Below, piece by piece: positions 11,748 through 24,521 of a DNA stretch of 64,000 nucleotides. This DNA is from Pyrenula massariospora (taxonomy: Eukaryota; Ascomycota; Eurotiomycetes; Pyrenulales; Pyrenulaceae). Where the stretch lies: the NCBI GenBank assembly GCA_021030905.1, contig JAGFMI010000004.1, forward strand, positions 434,001 to 498,000. The letters are read 5' to 3'. A program made the position numbers and the translations under genes. The notes under the pieces are model-generated. The model searched no databases, had not been told where the DNA came from, and saw nothing but the letters and a program-made list of their open reading frames with translations. The first letter of the stretch is position 1, and every line of letters starts with the position of its first letter.

Positions 11748-14700
11748 TCAATCAATCTCTATACACTCCTTCGCAGACTTCATTTCCAACAAAACTCTAT
11801 GCCTCTTGTTATCTCTTTCTTTGAGAATGGAGGTTTCTGGCGCATTAGCATCAATTTGATCTTCTCGCTGCCGCTTTCGAGCAAGCTCAGCTTTGTCATG
11901 TTTCTGTTGAAGGTCCTTAAAGTTTGCAATTTCTTGCGCAGTGAAGAAAGGCTCCTTTTTTCCCGTGGGTGCCCACCAGACAAGGATACTTAGTACCTCA
12001 TCCGGTGAATAAAGATTTTTCCACCTCATTTGATTTTCACAGTGGCTCGGCCTGTTTAAATTGTCCAGCAAAGAGTTGAGGTAATATACGTGGGCGGAAA
12101 AAGAATCAAAATTGGAGAGACATTCATGCCTTGCGGGTTTTGCACGCAAATCCATCACGACCGAGACTATTTCATCTCGACTGGCCCGGCTCCGTATATC
12201 TTGCTCCAAAAGCATTGACACAGCATTGACAATTGTTGTACGGACAGGACTGTTGAAAAATTCCATCGAGACGAAAAAAGCAGTCCAGACTGGAAAGTTG
12301 CGCTTCGTGCCTGTGAAGTCGCAAGGGCTCGCTCCTAGGTCCAAGAGCCTTCTGACAATCCAGAGGCAAGGTTCAGAGATCTCATAGAAGCAAGGGCGTA
12401 GCGCGTAGTCTAGGAGAGGTCGGCCTATCTTCTCTTGGATTGTTTTGTGCGTTAGCTTTGAATGGATATATGGCTTCCATTCGAGCTTAATAGCAAGCGA
12501 CATCGCGGTATCATGATCGTAATCCCAACAGAGAATGGCATCGAATAGCCTGATAAAGCTTTTCCCCGGCAGATCCGAATTTGCTGTCCGAAGGTTTGGT
12601 AGGTGCGGCCCGAATAGATGGACCATATTATCAAACAGGACAAATAGGTCATTGTCGACGTATTTTCTGCGCATAATTTGTCGAAAGAAACAGGAAATAC
12701 TAGGAAAGAGGCTTTTACAAGTAGATCCTGGGATCGAAGTAGCAACACTGGCGACAAGAAGATTGCATCTGAAAAGGTGCGGGTCGAATGGTCCACTCAA
12801 AAATTCCTCTAAAACTTTCTGGGCCTGTGGACGCAGCAACCAATCTTTCACGGTTCGATGCAGAAATTCCACGTTGAGTTTTGATTCATGAAGCCCACGA
12901 AATCTCCAGGCCTCCATGTCAGCTTCGAGCAAGCCCATACATCGACTGTTCAGTCTCCGGTTGAGGCAATCAAGCACCCACCCCATGTGGTACGGAGGTA
13001 TCACCTGGATCTGATCTTTTGCTGCAAAGCAAGGGTCTGCGAAGTCTTCTAGGTATTGGAGGTCTAGGAGACGAAAGTCCGGTGCTGAACCTAGATCTTC
13101 CACATCGTCTCGCACAAAGTCCATGTTGCAAAGGGCAGTTTGCAGCAATTTGGCAGCTTCGCTTCTATAAGCTGGCTCGATAGTCCCCATAATTCGCTCA
13201 AAATACTCATCGAGATCAGGTGGGATTTGCTCTAGCTCCCGAAGCAAGTCGATTGCACGGCCGCCATCTCTAACAAGCTTGAGGAGATCTCTAACTGCAA
13301 GGCGAACCCAAAGAAAGACTCCATGGGCCTTATTGTTTATTTCAGTAGAGATGCTCTGCAGCAATTTCGGTTCCCGCTCATGTAATCTTTTGAACATGAT
13401 ATTCTCTTCTAGCTTTTCATGGACAAAACTCCGGATGTCCTCCTTAGTGAGATCTTCAAGCCGTATCTTCGCGCAGTTTTGGAAGGCGTCACGGAAGATA
13501 TTCCAAGGTCTGCTTGCTAGACATGCTTTGACGTGTATATTATCGGTGAGTTGCTTTATAATATCAAGCAAGTGATTTCTGTGCTCGTCCGAACCTTCGT
13601 ATTCGTCAAGGCCATCGACGAAAAGCAAAATCTTATCATCATATTTTGTCTGCTCAACAAAGCCTTCAAGGACCTCAATAAGATCTTTTTCCTCCCATGC
13701 TTGCTGCTGAAGCCCAGAAATCGAGGCATTCTCCCATCGGTCAGTGCTAACAACTTTGTGGATTAGATCAGGACGTTGTTCGAGTAGCTGAAGTACAAGA
13801 GTTCGGAGAAGGCCAGCCAGCGACTTTTGTTCAACAGTACCAGCATACCAAAAATAACAAGATCCTTTCAAGAGATCTCTTTTACCAACCCATTGCTGTA
13901 AAGCTACGCAAAACGGATCTTCCTGAACGACATTCCAGGAATGAGAGGAGATTTCCTCTGTAATTCGTTCATCGAGTTCGCGCATCAATGTCGTCTTTCC
14001 GGAGCCCGGTTTCCCAAACACCCAGTAGTAATTTGAGCCATCTTCGCGGCATATCCATTCCAAGAAGTCATCCCAGACAGCACCACTACTGCTGATATTG
14101 TCGCTCTTCGACTTGAAGATCCATTGATATGTGCTACCGTGAGCTCTCTGGACTTGGTTTCGTCTGTTATTCATTTTTGTGAAGTACAGACTTTGCAGAA
14201 TTCGCCGACGAGTGAATAAATCACGATCGATAGCCGGTTCGAGCTGTCGGAATCGTGAAGAGATATCAGATATTTGAATATTTAAGCTGCTGAGAATGCC
14301 GTCTAATTTTCTGCCATGGTCTTCTAACGCGCTTTTGTTAGCCTGCAAAGCCTTATAACGTTCCTCCATTACGGATGGCTCGTCCAGACTCAGTGTTGAC
14401 AGCATTAATGTCAGCGACTTGATGTTGGCCTTAAGACTTGGGGCTTCCTTCGTTAGCCTGTCCAAACTCTCGAATATCTGGCGATTATCAGCTTTCAAAT
14501 CCTTATGATAATCCGTCGACTGATTCTCAATATGCACTAGAGATGACAAAATCAAATTGGACCTTGCTTCACGAACTTGGTCCTGCAATTTCTCCAGTAC
14601 TTGGCGATTTTGAATGTTAATTAGGGCTTGTTTTGCTGGGATAGCACCGTCATTAGAGGTCAAACGTCGCCACAAACGTTGACAGTTTGGAGTAGCAATA

Positions 14701-15087
14701 GATATCGGGGAGCAGTATTGACTTACCACTACGCCAAATGCTTCCATATCTGTTCAGCTTAAGTTTATCAAGGAGTTTGAATAGCTCCTCCGATACTCTC
14801 AGGCATTCTTCATTTGCGAGATGCAAAGCAAGCGCAGGGCCAGGCTTCACAATGCATCTTGGCGAGCCGTTTGGATCAATTCTGTAAGCACCGTCCACTT
14901 CGTCGTGTAGAGATTGATGAAGATGCGCGCTTGAAGCCCTTAAACGCTGTACAAAATCTTGTAGTCGCTGATGTTCTGAAGATCCTCCACCAGTTGCGTA
15001 CTCGATTGTCTTTTTGATGAGATTGATTCCCAACTCTGTGAATTGAAGTACGTTGCCGGCAGCTGCGAACGCTGTAAACGGATCCAT
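11748..15087 (-). CDS. NACHT-domain STAND NTPase (fungal NLR-like protein)
   Basis: Two exons, 15087-14727 and 14635-11748, give about 1082 residues. The join (SIWRS-AKQALINIQ) removes a 91-nt intron with a GTAAGT donor. Residues 1-120 (MDPFTAFAAAGNVLQF..) form the helical N-terminal domain common in fungal STAND proteins. A coiled region follows, then a P-loop GKPGSGKTT near residue 330 and Walker B ILLFVDGLDEYE near 460. The C-terminal half contains VEFLHRTVKDWL, typical of the DUF7791-type region that follows NACHT in this group, instead of ankyrin, WD or TPR repeats. Such proteins are thought to be cytosolic switches that oligomerise on ligand binding and trigger defence or cell death. 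The frame is intact. The exact N-terminal class is uncertain. Confidence 0.88.
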
Positions 15088-17811
15088 TGTGCTCTTGATG
15101 ATTTTTCATAAAAATCGTCCACGAAACTGGACAAGCTCCATGATTGCACTGATTACAAAGATGAAGAGATTTGGGCACAAAATCTGGGTCGAAGGCATGA
15201 ATTTCCCCGAGGCTGAGTGCATGCAGGTAGCTGGAGGAGATCTTGCTTCTTGCAGCCTTCGGGTGGCGCGACAAGGCTGGAATTTGCCTCGACAGGAAAC
15301 ACAGTCCGACTCGCGACCTGCTTATTTCCATAGAGACCAATCACGCGATACGAGTCGCGATAAGGTGAATCTCACGCTGTTTCTTCCCATGCTGGATTTT
15401 GCTGGCTACGGAAAGTGTTCTAGCCCCTAGCTTACGCAAGACTACTCATAAAAGCGACACACGATGATGGCTTACGCATTAGAAAGGACAGGAGACTCTG
15501 AAGCTCAAGATAAAAGCGTAACCCTCTCCAGCTAGGAGCAGGTAGTTGCTCAGAGAAAGACTCCGGCTTGACCTCGAGAATGAAAGGCTCCACAGGAAAC
15601 CTACGGGGGCTCGCCATTAGTGGTTGAGAGGTTGAGCTGGCCTAGAGTGCCTGCCCGCACGAGCGCGGCCACGGGGACTCTTCGACTGCGCCCGCCGCAC
15701 TTGAGTGTTCATAACTCGAACACAAATTCAATGTTGATCTTCAATCAAATAAGGAACATTTCCAATTTGTTTCTACATAAGCATCCACCAAGATCGTCGT
15801 TCTCATTACTGCTAACTTGGAAGCTTATACAAGCCCCCGCCGATTTTGGTTTTGCCACCCTCAAGGGGCACCCTTACATGCGCTAGCAACACCTACATCT
15901 AACAAATTTGATGGTCCAGGCAAGCACCGTAACTACGCGCAACAAGGTACTTTGATTGCCGCGTATGATTCGAGTGGCGAAGACTATAACTTTGGATCAG
16001 CAATTATGTATTGAAAATAGACAAGGATATAGGTACGACTTGCAGGCGTTGAATTGCCGATTTTCGAAAAGAATTGCTTGTCCTGTTTCGGTCGAAACTT
16101 TTTGAGGATTTTCTTATCATAATAGAATATTCGCAATTGAGTCATGCCAGACTAACCTCAGTTTTTAACGCTTCGATCTATCGGTCCTCCGTCCTTTGTT
16201 ACCGCTGACCCAATTGTCCCAGGTACCCTTTCACAGACCTTTAGGAAAATGGTCAGCACGTTGTCAGCATGTGTTCTATAAGCGGTGGTACACCAACCGC
16301 TTCCTGACAAAATTATCTCTGGAGATCATTCAGTTGGGATGGGACCATGGCCTACTAGCTAATTGACGAGATAGGACAATGCAATCCGTGAGCCGTGCAC
16401 CCAAGCTAGACTTATATCAGCGTGAATCGCCAGCACAATCATCATCCCCCCCAAGACAAAGGCTTCCTGCGCATACTCGAGGATACCACCTGTGCTCCCG
16501 CAAAGGCTACGGATTTCCATGTTTATCGGCGTGTTTTGCACACTGACAGAGCATACCTGCTAGCCTGATCAACCATCACTCGCTACGCGGATGATTCCAA
16601 GTTTATAATCTCCATCACCTTGATTTAAGTATGTTAATGTGTAAACCATCCAGAGGTCCAGAGAGCCCAGTTCCTATCTGACCAATGTCTAAATTTAAAA
16701 CTTGCCGACTCAACCGAATAATTACTTAGAACTTAAATCACAATTCAACCTCTCCATAGCTCCTTATTGCCATCCTACCTTTCCCACAATCATACCTCAA
16801 ATCTCTCTACGCCGGAAACCGGTACATTGCTTCTTGCGGACGAGAAGAAGCAAGTCCCACAAGTACATGTCGAGCAGACTCTAGCTATCAAGCCAACCCC
16901 AACATACTCAATGCACTTACATGTCATGATTAAGCCCTAGCACGCAGTTTCTGTTCTCTTAGGGTGGTCTATGGGCTATAGAGGATTATTTGCGTCGCAG
17001 CATTCGCAGTTCTATTTGCTACCAGACCAGAAGTATCCGCCGTCCCCTGAAACAAGTTCAAATTCGTTATTTGATTTTCACTCGTGAACGAAGAGGCGCA
17101 TGTTCTCGTTCCGGAAAGATAGGGTTGGTAGGAAGGTTAGACGAAATCGAACGTGCTTTGGAGAATTTGCCGGTTGCTCAAATTTTCTTCCTTTTTTGTA
17201 TTCCGAACAAGCGGAGTTGCAGAACGAAGGTGTGCCTTCCCAGAGGCTAAAGCAACTGACATTTGCCTATCCGACGACGGCGATGAAGAGGAGAATAGCG
17301 ATCAAGTGACCAGAGTAGAGAATCGTATTGGAAGGTCTGTCAATCTCATGATCGTGGAAAGTTCAAAGAAGAATGAATCTTGGTGCCTCATATCTGCAAT
17401 TAGACCACTACGCTTCTAGGTATGAGATAAATTCACTAAAATGCAGACGGTTTTGGAATTCGTAGTTAAATTTGATGTAGCTGAGAATGGAATAACCATT
17501 TAAATTAAACCTTCAGCATTTCCCTCTCCGAAAGTCCGACTTGTGCAGATAACAGTAAGTTTAAAGCTTGAAATGCATTATTTCGAAACTTCCACAATCT
17601 TGACTGATCGGAACAACGGAACAATCCGCATAACACATACGACTCAGATATTTCATCCGCTGGGTAGAGTCATTCTTTGCTGATATGTGGCAGAAGCCAA
17701 GGCATTTTTCCAGCAATTCATAAAATACAAATAGTTACTTAGAAGCGAAATGGAGCGTAGTAACCTCACGAAACGGCCTCCAAAGCAAGCCTTCTGTTCA
17801 TTCTTCGACAC
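15088..17811. other. AT-rich gene-poor stretch
   Basis: About 2.7 kb with no supportable gene. Short plus-strand frames around 16990-17420 look vaguely protein-like (SDDGDEEENSDQ) but have no start, domain or splice support. It may contain decayed sequence. Confidence 0.45.
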
Positions 17812-19240
17812 TCAGCCAGCCTGGAGTCGTACTTGAACCTGTGGATACTTGACCTCGCTATCAAGTACCCTCGGTACTGCCATTACGCCTTCTTGGATTT
17901 CGTAGTGCCGTATTTCAAAATCGTGGAGTCCCGAGTGTTTACCGGTAGTCAACGGAATATCTAGCCCTCTGGGCACACCTGCGACCAGATGTCGCGTATA
18001 ATCATCGCTGTGTGGCGTTCCAAACTCTGCTAAGGATTGACTGTCCTGCTTCCACCTCCTGGAAATTTCCGACAACTGATATCCTTTCGACCGGATCGAG
18101 GACTTGTAGGAGGCAGTCTTCACGAGTGATAATACTGGCTTCAGACAGGGAAGGCAGGCTTTGGTTCTGGTTAAAAAGAGGTAAAGTGGGAAGGAAGAGA
18201 GGACTAACCTGCGACGATGGCAATATTGCACTCCGTGCCTGTCCAGAGTCCAGCTTCTCCGAAATTCCAATCTAGGTCGGGCGACTTGAGGTCCACCTTC
18301 ACATATGTCACAAAGCGGACGATGGAAATGATGCAGACACTGGTCGATTAGTATGAACTCCTTTACGAAGGGGGTGATTTTCTTACAGGCCGCCCGAAAG
18401 GAAAATTCCAATTAGCATAATCTTTTGTGAGGTGGTCCTGTGAAGTCGCCACAACACAGGAACCGGCATCGATAGTATCAGAACATCCGTAGTGATGTTA
18501 GGAACAGCAACGCCAATAAAGAATGCGTAGTCATTGACGTTGCAGTTCACAGGCTTGGTTTTATTCCAGAAACCAGAGACCGGGTAGCATTGGAATATTC
18601 CAGTCAAGATCTGCAGCGGTATACTTTTTTAGAATGCCCTCATGCTTAGCGGAATTGACGTGAAAAGCACACTTACCACAGCGATTCCCCATGCAGCGGT
18701 TAGCCCAGCTAAAACCCAAGCCTGGATACGGATAAAACGGGTCTCAAATATACGCCGATAGAGTGCTAAGATGGAGAATTTGGCAGTGACAAGAACGAGC
18801 GCGTAAAATATTTCTCCCACGAAAATATTCTTAAGAGCATGTTCAAGATAGCTTGGTCCAAGGACCCAGAGATGTCGGCCGAATCCCTGAGTGATCCCTG
18901 ATAATCTCACTCAGTCTGAAAGCGAACTGGTGCTTGGTCTTTCGTTCCAATACTCACAAATGATCGTTGTCATGAGTAAACCTGAGGTAAAAGCCTACAG
19001 AAACATTTAGCGGTAACCCACAAAATCATCGAGATCTGCAGAGATGAAGCTCACCAGAGAAGCAAGAATAAACCAATCGTCTAGACCCAGAGCGGCCTTA
19101 GTTAAATGTCTCGACCAGAACCTCAAACCCACAGCGATGGTTGCTAGAGAGAAGCTTGCAACATTTGCGGCCAGGATCTGCGTCTGTCGAGTTTCATGAA
19201 TATCAAGGCCAGGAGGAATGGGGACTTCGGGGATAGACAT
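17812..19240 (-). CDS. Rhodopsin/PTH11-type integral membrane protein
   Basis: Six exons on the minus strand (19240-19055, 18994-18958, 18897-18677, 18610-18387, 18339-18209, 18158-17812) give about 381 residues. The joins rebuild family motifs: ILASL-AFTSGLLMTTII-WITQGFGRH, GIAV-ILTGIFQCYPV, FLSGGL-VCIISIVRF and CNIAIVA-ACLPCLKP. Features are seven membrane segments, LDDW after segment 1, GFGRHLW at the start of loop 2, FQCYPV with the conserved Cys, and DVLILSMPVPVLWRL. The segment reading SPDLDWNFGEAGLWTG is the usual loop before the last helix. Exon 2 is only 37 nt. It belongs to the same broad family as the protein at 10016-11389 but the two are clearly diverged, so this is not a recent duplicate. 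Confidence 0.85.
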
Positions 19241-21175
19241 GACGATAGCCCGCGCTGGAGTGTAGGCTTGTAGAAACACACCAGATGAAGGGCTGTGAAA
19301 ATGATCGTGGGACCAGCTCCTCGAAGTTCTCCTGGAGGGGCTTGGATGAATTTATGGCAGCAGCGACACATTTCTGCCCCTGGAGTGCAAAAGGACCTTT
19401 GAACATCCCTGTCTCTGAGTTAATAGAATCTCGTCTTAGTGTGGCATTCCGGCCCCCGATCTGACCATTTCTGCTGTGTTGAAAAGCAGCCTAATCAAGC
19501 AGGTCGTTGAATACGGTAACTAAGCTTGGTATTGACTGCCAATGAAGCTGTTAATGTCCCTGCGTTACGGGTTGAAAGCAACAATATTGTCGAATTAAGT
19601 GAAGAACAGGCCGTCGATGCATTATTATCCCTACCAGCTGTGCTCCACGGCCTTGCCGTCAACTTGTTGTCATGGCCTGCAGCACCCTATGCAGAACGCC
19701 CTGCATGAAGTGCGGCGGCTACAACCCGTCTATCTAGGAAAATGTGCTGCTTGAGCAGATTAGGACCATTTCCTGTAGGTACTTCAGATCGGGATGACAA
19801 CTAGGATGGTTCAGAGCTCTTGTTCGGTTTGGCTAGCATAATCTATGATTTGGGAATGTACTGTATAACATTGTTGAGCAGCTGCGCTAAGTTGCCTCCG
19901 TTGTGTCACTGATTTTGTATTACGCCTTCCCCAGATTCCGCTCCTACATAAGCCCGATCTCCGGAGACTTTCGAAGTCTCCCAGCCTTATTGGCCCCCAG
20001 ATCAAAGCGCACCTTAGCGCTTCTCACCTGCACCTAGGGGAACAAGGCTGGGCGTCAGAAGTTGTCATATTGGCATCCCGATTGGTAGCTGGCCAGGGGT
20101 TGCTGCGACTTATGATACCTAGTCTCGAATCCAATGACACGCTATAGACGACATGTTTACCTAGAAGGTATGCTGCATCTGCAGAGCGTCCGAGATCCAT
20201 CTGCAAGAAATAACTCATTAAAGTGTACTGCACAGTTTTCTCAAGCAAATTGGAGATAATTTGAAATGGGGACCGCTCCAGGATCTCCCGAAGTGCAGTG
20301 GTACCTGCCTGTCCTCGGTCGACCTCCGACGGCTTGATAACCCGACCGAACAAGAAATAGTCGGGCTCATTATTGTATTTAAATAAATTATTGAAACAAA
20401 GCATTGAAATCTCTACAACACGATTGATCGGGTCAGTTTCATGTCTGTCAAATGTTTGATACTGATGAATTAGCGCTGTTGATGACTGACTCTTGATGAT
20501 AAATCCCCGCAAGACAGACCGCGCTCGTAGTACAGGTGAAATATAGCCTTGTGGCACCAAGCCAGGAGACACGAGATCTCCTTAGTTCTTGATGCCCTAA
20601 ACGAGGAGCGTTCTGGACCTTTACTATAGTAGTCATAATTAGTATGTTTCTTTGTCTCAGTGCTAAGACTTGTAAAATATTTTAAGGACTTCTAGGGAAA
20701 ATCATTGTTTAATTTCAGGTCTTCAGGGTTGGCAGCGTATTCACTTTAAGGCTATCAAAATAATAAGATGAAGACAAAGGATAATTCAATTCGGATTGAT
20801 GGCATATTGCACCATCCTCTACAGCAGTATCTATCTAATTTGATCTTTCCCCATAACTTACCCTACTAGTGATGAAGAATTTTTTAACATTACATCCGTC
20901 CTCAGCGTATAGCAAGGCGGCACCAGTCAGCGAAGCATGGATCATAGGAATGTGCATGAACATCTGTTTTTCATATGGGCGCTACACTAGACGACAAGAA
21001 ACCTTTAAGGTTTCGAAGGGATGGATGACCAAAGCAAAGGTAAGAGTTACATATGAGCACAGAGTATGTTAAGGCCTAGTTCCCTAGACTGCTCTACGAT
21101 TCCGATCACGCGACTCGATCCGAATATTGAAGGACTAGGCGCCTCTTCAATTGAGTCTCTTTGAGCGCTTTCGCA
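19241..21175. other. Gene-poor stretch
   Basis: No confident gene. It includes an unrecognised minus-strand open frame at about 20024-20572, listed separately, and otherwise AT-rich sequence. Confidence 0.4.
20024..20572 (-). CDS. Unrecognised open frame, possibly a gene remnant
   Basis: A 180-codon minus-strand frame with a protein-like composition (QTFDRHETDPINRVVEIS.. and SNLLEKTVQYTLMSYFLQM). It opens with GTG, not ATG, and no convincing upstream exon was found. It matches no family I know. It may be an internal exon of a decayed gene or a chance frame. Confidence 0.2.
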   Translation of the reverse strand: MSPGLVPQGYISPVLRARSVLRGFIIKSQSSTALIHQYQTFDRHETDPINRVVEISMLCFNNLFKYNNEPDYFLFGRVIKPSEVDRGQAGTTALREILERSPFQIISNLLEKTVQYTLMSYFLQMDLGRSADAAYLLGKHVVYSVSLDSRLGIISRSNPWPATNRDANMTTSDAQPCSPRCR

Positions 21176-23297
21176 CTATTTCAAAAAATTCAAGAACGAT
21201 ACTCGATCGCTCGTCCTCGTAAATTCGATGACGCATTTCATTTTTCTCCATTTTACTCCCTTGCGTGATGACGCTCTACTCAAGAGTGCGCCTCCCAATT
21301 TAGCGATTGACGATGGGTCAAGACCAGCAGACTCATCTGATCCTTTATCGTCACCAGCCATCGATGTAACAGTCACTGAAAGAGAATCTGAATTTCGAAA
21401 TGCCGTTTTCGTGTCCCACAGATCATAGACTCTCAGCTCGATATCTTTCGGAGCTTCAGTGAGATTGGGAAAGAAGCTTATGGAAAGAGTACGTGACGGA
21501 CGATCAAACCACAACGTAATAGCCGACATGTGCGAGATGTCCTGATTATCAACAATTATCTTGTTGGTGCCCACGCTCGAGAGGATGGTCTTGCCAAATA
21601 TCTTTTCACACAGCATAATTTGGTCTTGCTTCTCATAGAAAACGTAAGTAAAGGACTTTGTCCAACGCGGTCCATCGAATGCATCCTCCGCAGAAATATA
21701 CTGCTCATCGGCAAAAGTAATCGTGTACGGCCCATCGGGTGCGTTAGTCAAACCCTCAACGGCTGGATGCAGCAAATGAGGGATCGGCCTCGATTGGGGC
21801 TGGAAACAATGTCTGAATATTCTCGGTCCTCTGCCAAACCGGATAGCGCGGCTGACAGACTGTGATCGTTCAGCCAAAACATTTGATTTGGGTCGATGCG
21901 CATGTGAGGAAAACACTCTATCAGATATGGGATATAGAGGATCAGTTGACTCGATTCTAAGGCGTACTGAACCTTCTGACTTCTCAATGGCGAAGGAGCA
22001 ATTCATTGAGAGGTTAGGAGAGATGGCAAGATTAAACTTTGATCTTCCTTGGAGATCGAGAACATTTTGAATCGGTGACCCATTATCTGCCTTTATCACT
22101 GCATCATCCGTAGACCCAGTGTCCAATTGGCATTTTCCATGTTCGACCATCGAGTCGCTTCTTAGTGGTTGGTCGGAGGCTGTGCAACTTTTAGAGCTAG
22201 CAGGCGGCGTGGGACGGCCTATTGATGAGGTATAAAAGTATTTTGATTGACTCCGCTGGATGTGATTGGAAGCCCACATTCGTGTTGTTGCACTATCACT
22301 CATTGAAGATAAGTGACCGAAGATTTCCTGACCGAATAAGTCATGGCTTAGTCCGCCAATTTCAGGGAGCCGGTGGTGACTGGTGCCACGCTCCGAAATG
22401 GAAATCGACGGAGGTAATGCGAGCCGCAAAGTTGTCGCTCTTTCAGTGATTTCAGCTAGTTGCCACAAATTCCGTGAAGGATCAAAATCCCTAGAGTAGA
22501 GTTCTGTTTCTTCAGCGAGGGATGTGATATCACTGATGAAGTTATTGGTTAAGCTGTTCTGGGTTGCAATGTCATAAAGACCGAGAGCTTCCGTATTCCG
22601 CCTAGGTTGGGACTTTAGTATTCTTGCCACCTCCAGAGCTTTGCTTGCGTTTGAAATAGTAGTCGGTGTAACGCTCGATGTCCCAGCTTCGTAGCTAAGT
22701 GGGAAGCTCGATCGTGTGGTCGGAAATGACTGGATCTCGTCAAGTAAACAGATAGCCTCTTTCTTCGGCATGTGCGGCGAGTTGGAAGTAGAAGGAGGCT
22801 GCGGAAGATTGGTGCCATAACGCAAGTTCTCCAACGAGCACATACTATGTCATTGTCAATATGGTATTTTGGCAAAGTTCTGTCTGCTTGCTTTGGTCTT
22901 ACAGGATCAGATCGACCTTCACTTCGTCGATTGACTGTTCATCTACACTGAGAGCTTTTTCGATACGCTTTAGCTTGCCCTGGTCTAGAGCCAGTCGGGC
23001 CAGTCCCTTTGCCTTCGCCTTTAAAGGAGTAGGTGCGGCTGTTTCGGCGACGGATCGTAACGGTTCCAGATACGTTCTAGCATCAAGCAGATGCTGTTTC
23101 AAGGCAGGCGTACCCTTCCATTTTCCTATACCGGATTTTTCGAGAATGATTGAAAGCCGCTCGAGCTTTCGTCCTATTACATCCAATTTTTTAAAGAGAT
23201 CTCGAAGCTCCGCCGGTGCAGCTCGATAAAAGCTGTATATGTCGTAACATAGCCTAGCAAGGCTTAGAATATCGCCCGGCGACCATCCAAAAGACAT
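21176..23297 (-). CDS. Fungal protein with STAND-type N-terminus but no NTPase
   Basis: Exons 23297-22903 and 22844-21176, separated by a 58-nt intron, give about 687 residues; the join is VDLIL-MCSLENL. The start MSFGWSPGDILSLARL with DLFKKLDVIGRKLERL is the helical N-terminal module found in many fungal STAND and ankyrin proteins. No P-loop, ankyrin, WD or TPR repeat follows. The middle (residues about 140-470) is Ser/Thr-rich and probably disordered. The last 230 residues look globular, with alternating beta-strand-like segments (YTITFADEQYISAEDAF, RTLSISFFPNLTEA) ending in KWRKMKCVIEFTRTSDR, reminiscent of a PH-like or beta-sandwich fold; that is inference. Function unknown; it could be an adaptor or regulator for NLR-type proteins. 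Confidence 0.75.
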
Positions 23298-24521
23298 GAG
23301 GTGTGAACCGAAAGTAAAAATAGAAATTATGGTGCTCTACTTCTCACCCTGCCTATCAAATGGTTCACCACCAAGGCGGCAAGCTGGCAGGCACATGTAG
23401 CAATCGGAGTCAAGACGAGCTCATGAATTTGAGGCAATTAAACACTGATTATTGGCATGAAACTTGTCTTCATGCTCCGACAAATTAGCACTCTCACTCA
23501 TGCTCAGCTCAAGTTCCCAAACCTGCAACTTTACTTTGGCTTTAGAGTAACGAATAGATGGAGTGGATATATTCGCCCCTGCGGATGTCGAATGCGCGTC
23601 AGGTGATATTCAAGAAGAGACTTTAAGGACAAGGGCATAATCCTCAAAGCATTGCCCTTGCCCATATTTGCCTAGAAAGGCGTGGGTACAGTGGAAGATT
23701 TACCATCAACCCCCATGGGCAACCGAGGATAATTTCTGAAAAATTGCTGATCCTTATAGGGACTACTTTACCGTGTTGTTGCAGCTTCCGGGGCCGAATG
23801 GGGCGTTCTCTCAACCTCGCCCATGCTAAGGGAGAGGTTCAATCGCTGTAAATTGGGATCACAGACTATTAGAGTTCCGGGGAACCGCGGGTGTTAATCA
23901 TTCGGACGCCTGCCGAGGGAATGGAAGATCTTTCCGTTTCTCTTCCCGTTCCTTCGAACGCCCCTCATTTTCCACACGTGCACCCCATCTGCACAAAGGT
24001 GTGGGGGTTAAGTCTAACGCTTTCCGGCTACCCGTTCCTAGAAGAGTTGCAGTGTCCACCTTTGCAAGCGACGAGCGTATCGGCTGCACCGAACCCAAGC
24101 AAACTAACCGGTATTTATGACTCTAGCAATCCCGCTGCTGAAGTCAGAGCTCCGAGACACTTTGACGGTAGGCAAAGCACCAAGTAAAGCAACAAAGACG
24201 CCACTTAATTGGCGGGCGAACACCGACAATATGTCCTCCGAACGATGGGTTTGCGGTGGATTCACGATGGTTTACGCTATTTTGAAAACTTTGCTTGCCT
24301 CCAAAGACAAGTATGGTTTTGATGACGTAGTTGGGGGGTTGAAGGCCCTACGATGCAAGTGGTAGGCCATGGGTGTACAATACCATTCCTCTTGTCCATA
24401 CTTTAGACAAGGCTACTTCAAGATGGATGTTGGGGCTGCAGCTTTTCGTTCATTCAGATATTGACACAGGCTTTGTCCTCAATGATGCGGTTTCAATCTA
24501 ACTTCTTCGAAAACCTAGACC
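23298..24521. other. Divergent promoter region
   Basis: About 1.2 kb between the minus-strand gene ending its 5' side at 23297 and the transporter starting at 24522. No gene or repeat seen. Confidence 0.5.

Noticed and set aside
16990-17420. Possible transcription-factor remnant
   Set aside because: Short frames with acidic runs but no Cys cluster, basic region or splice-supported continuation.
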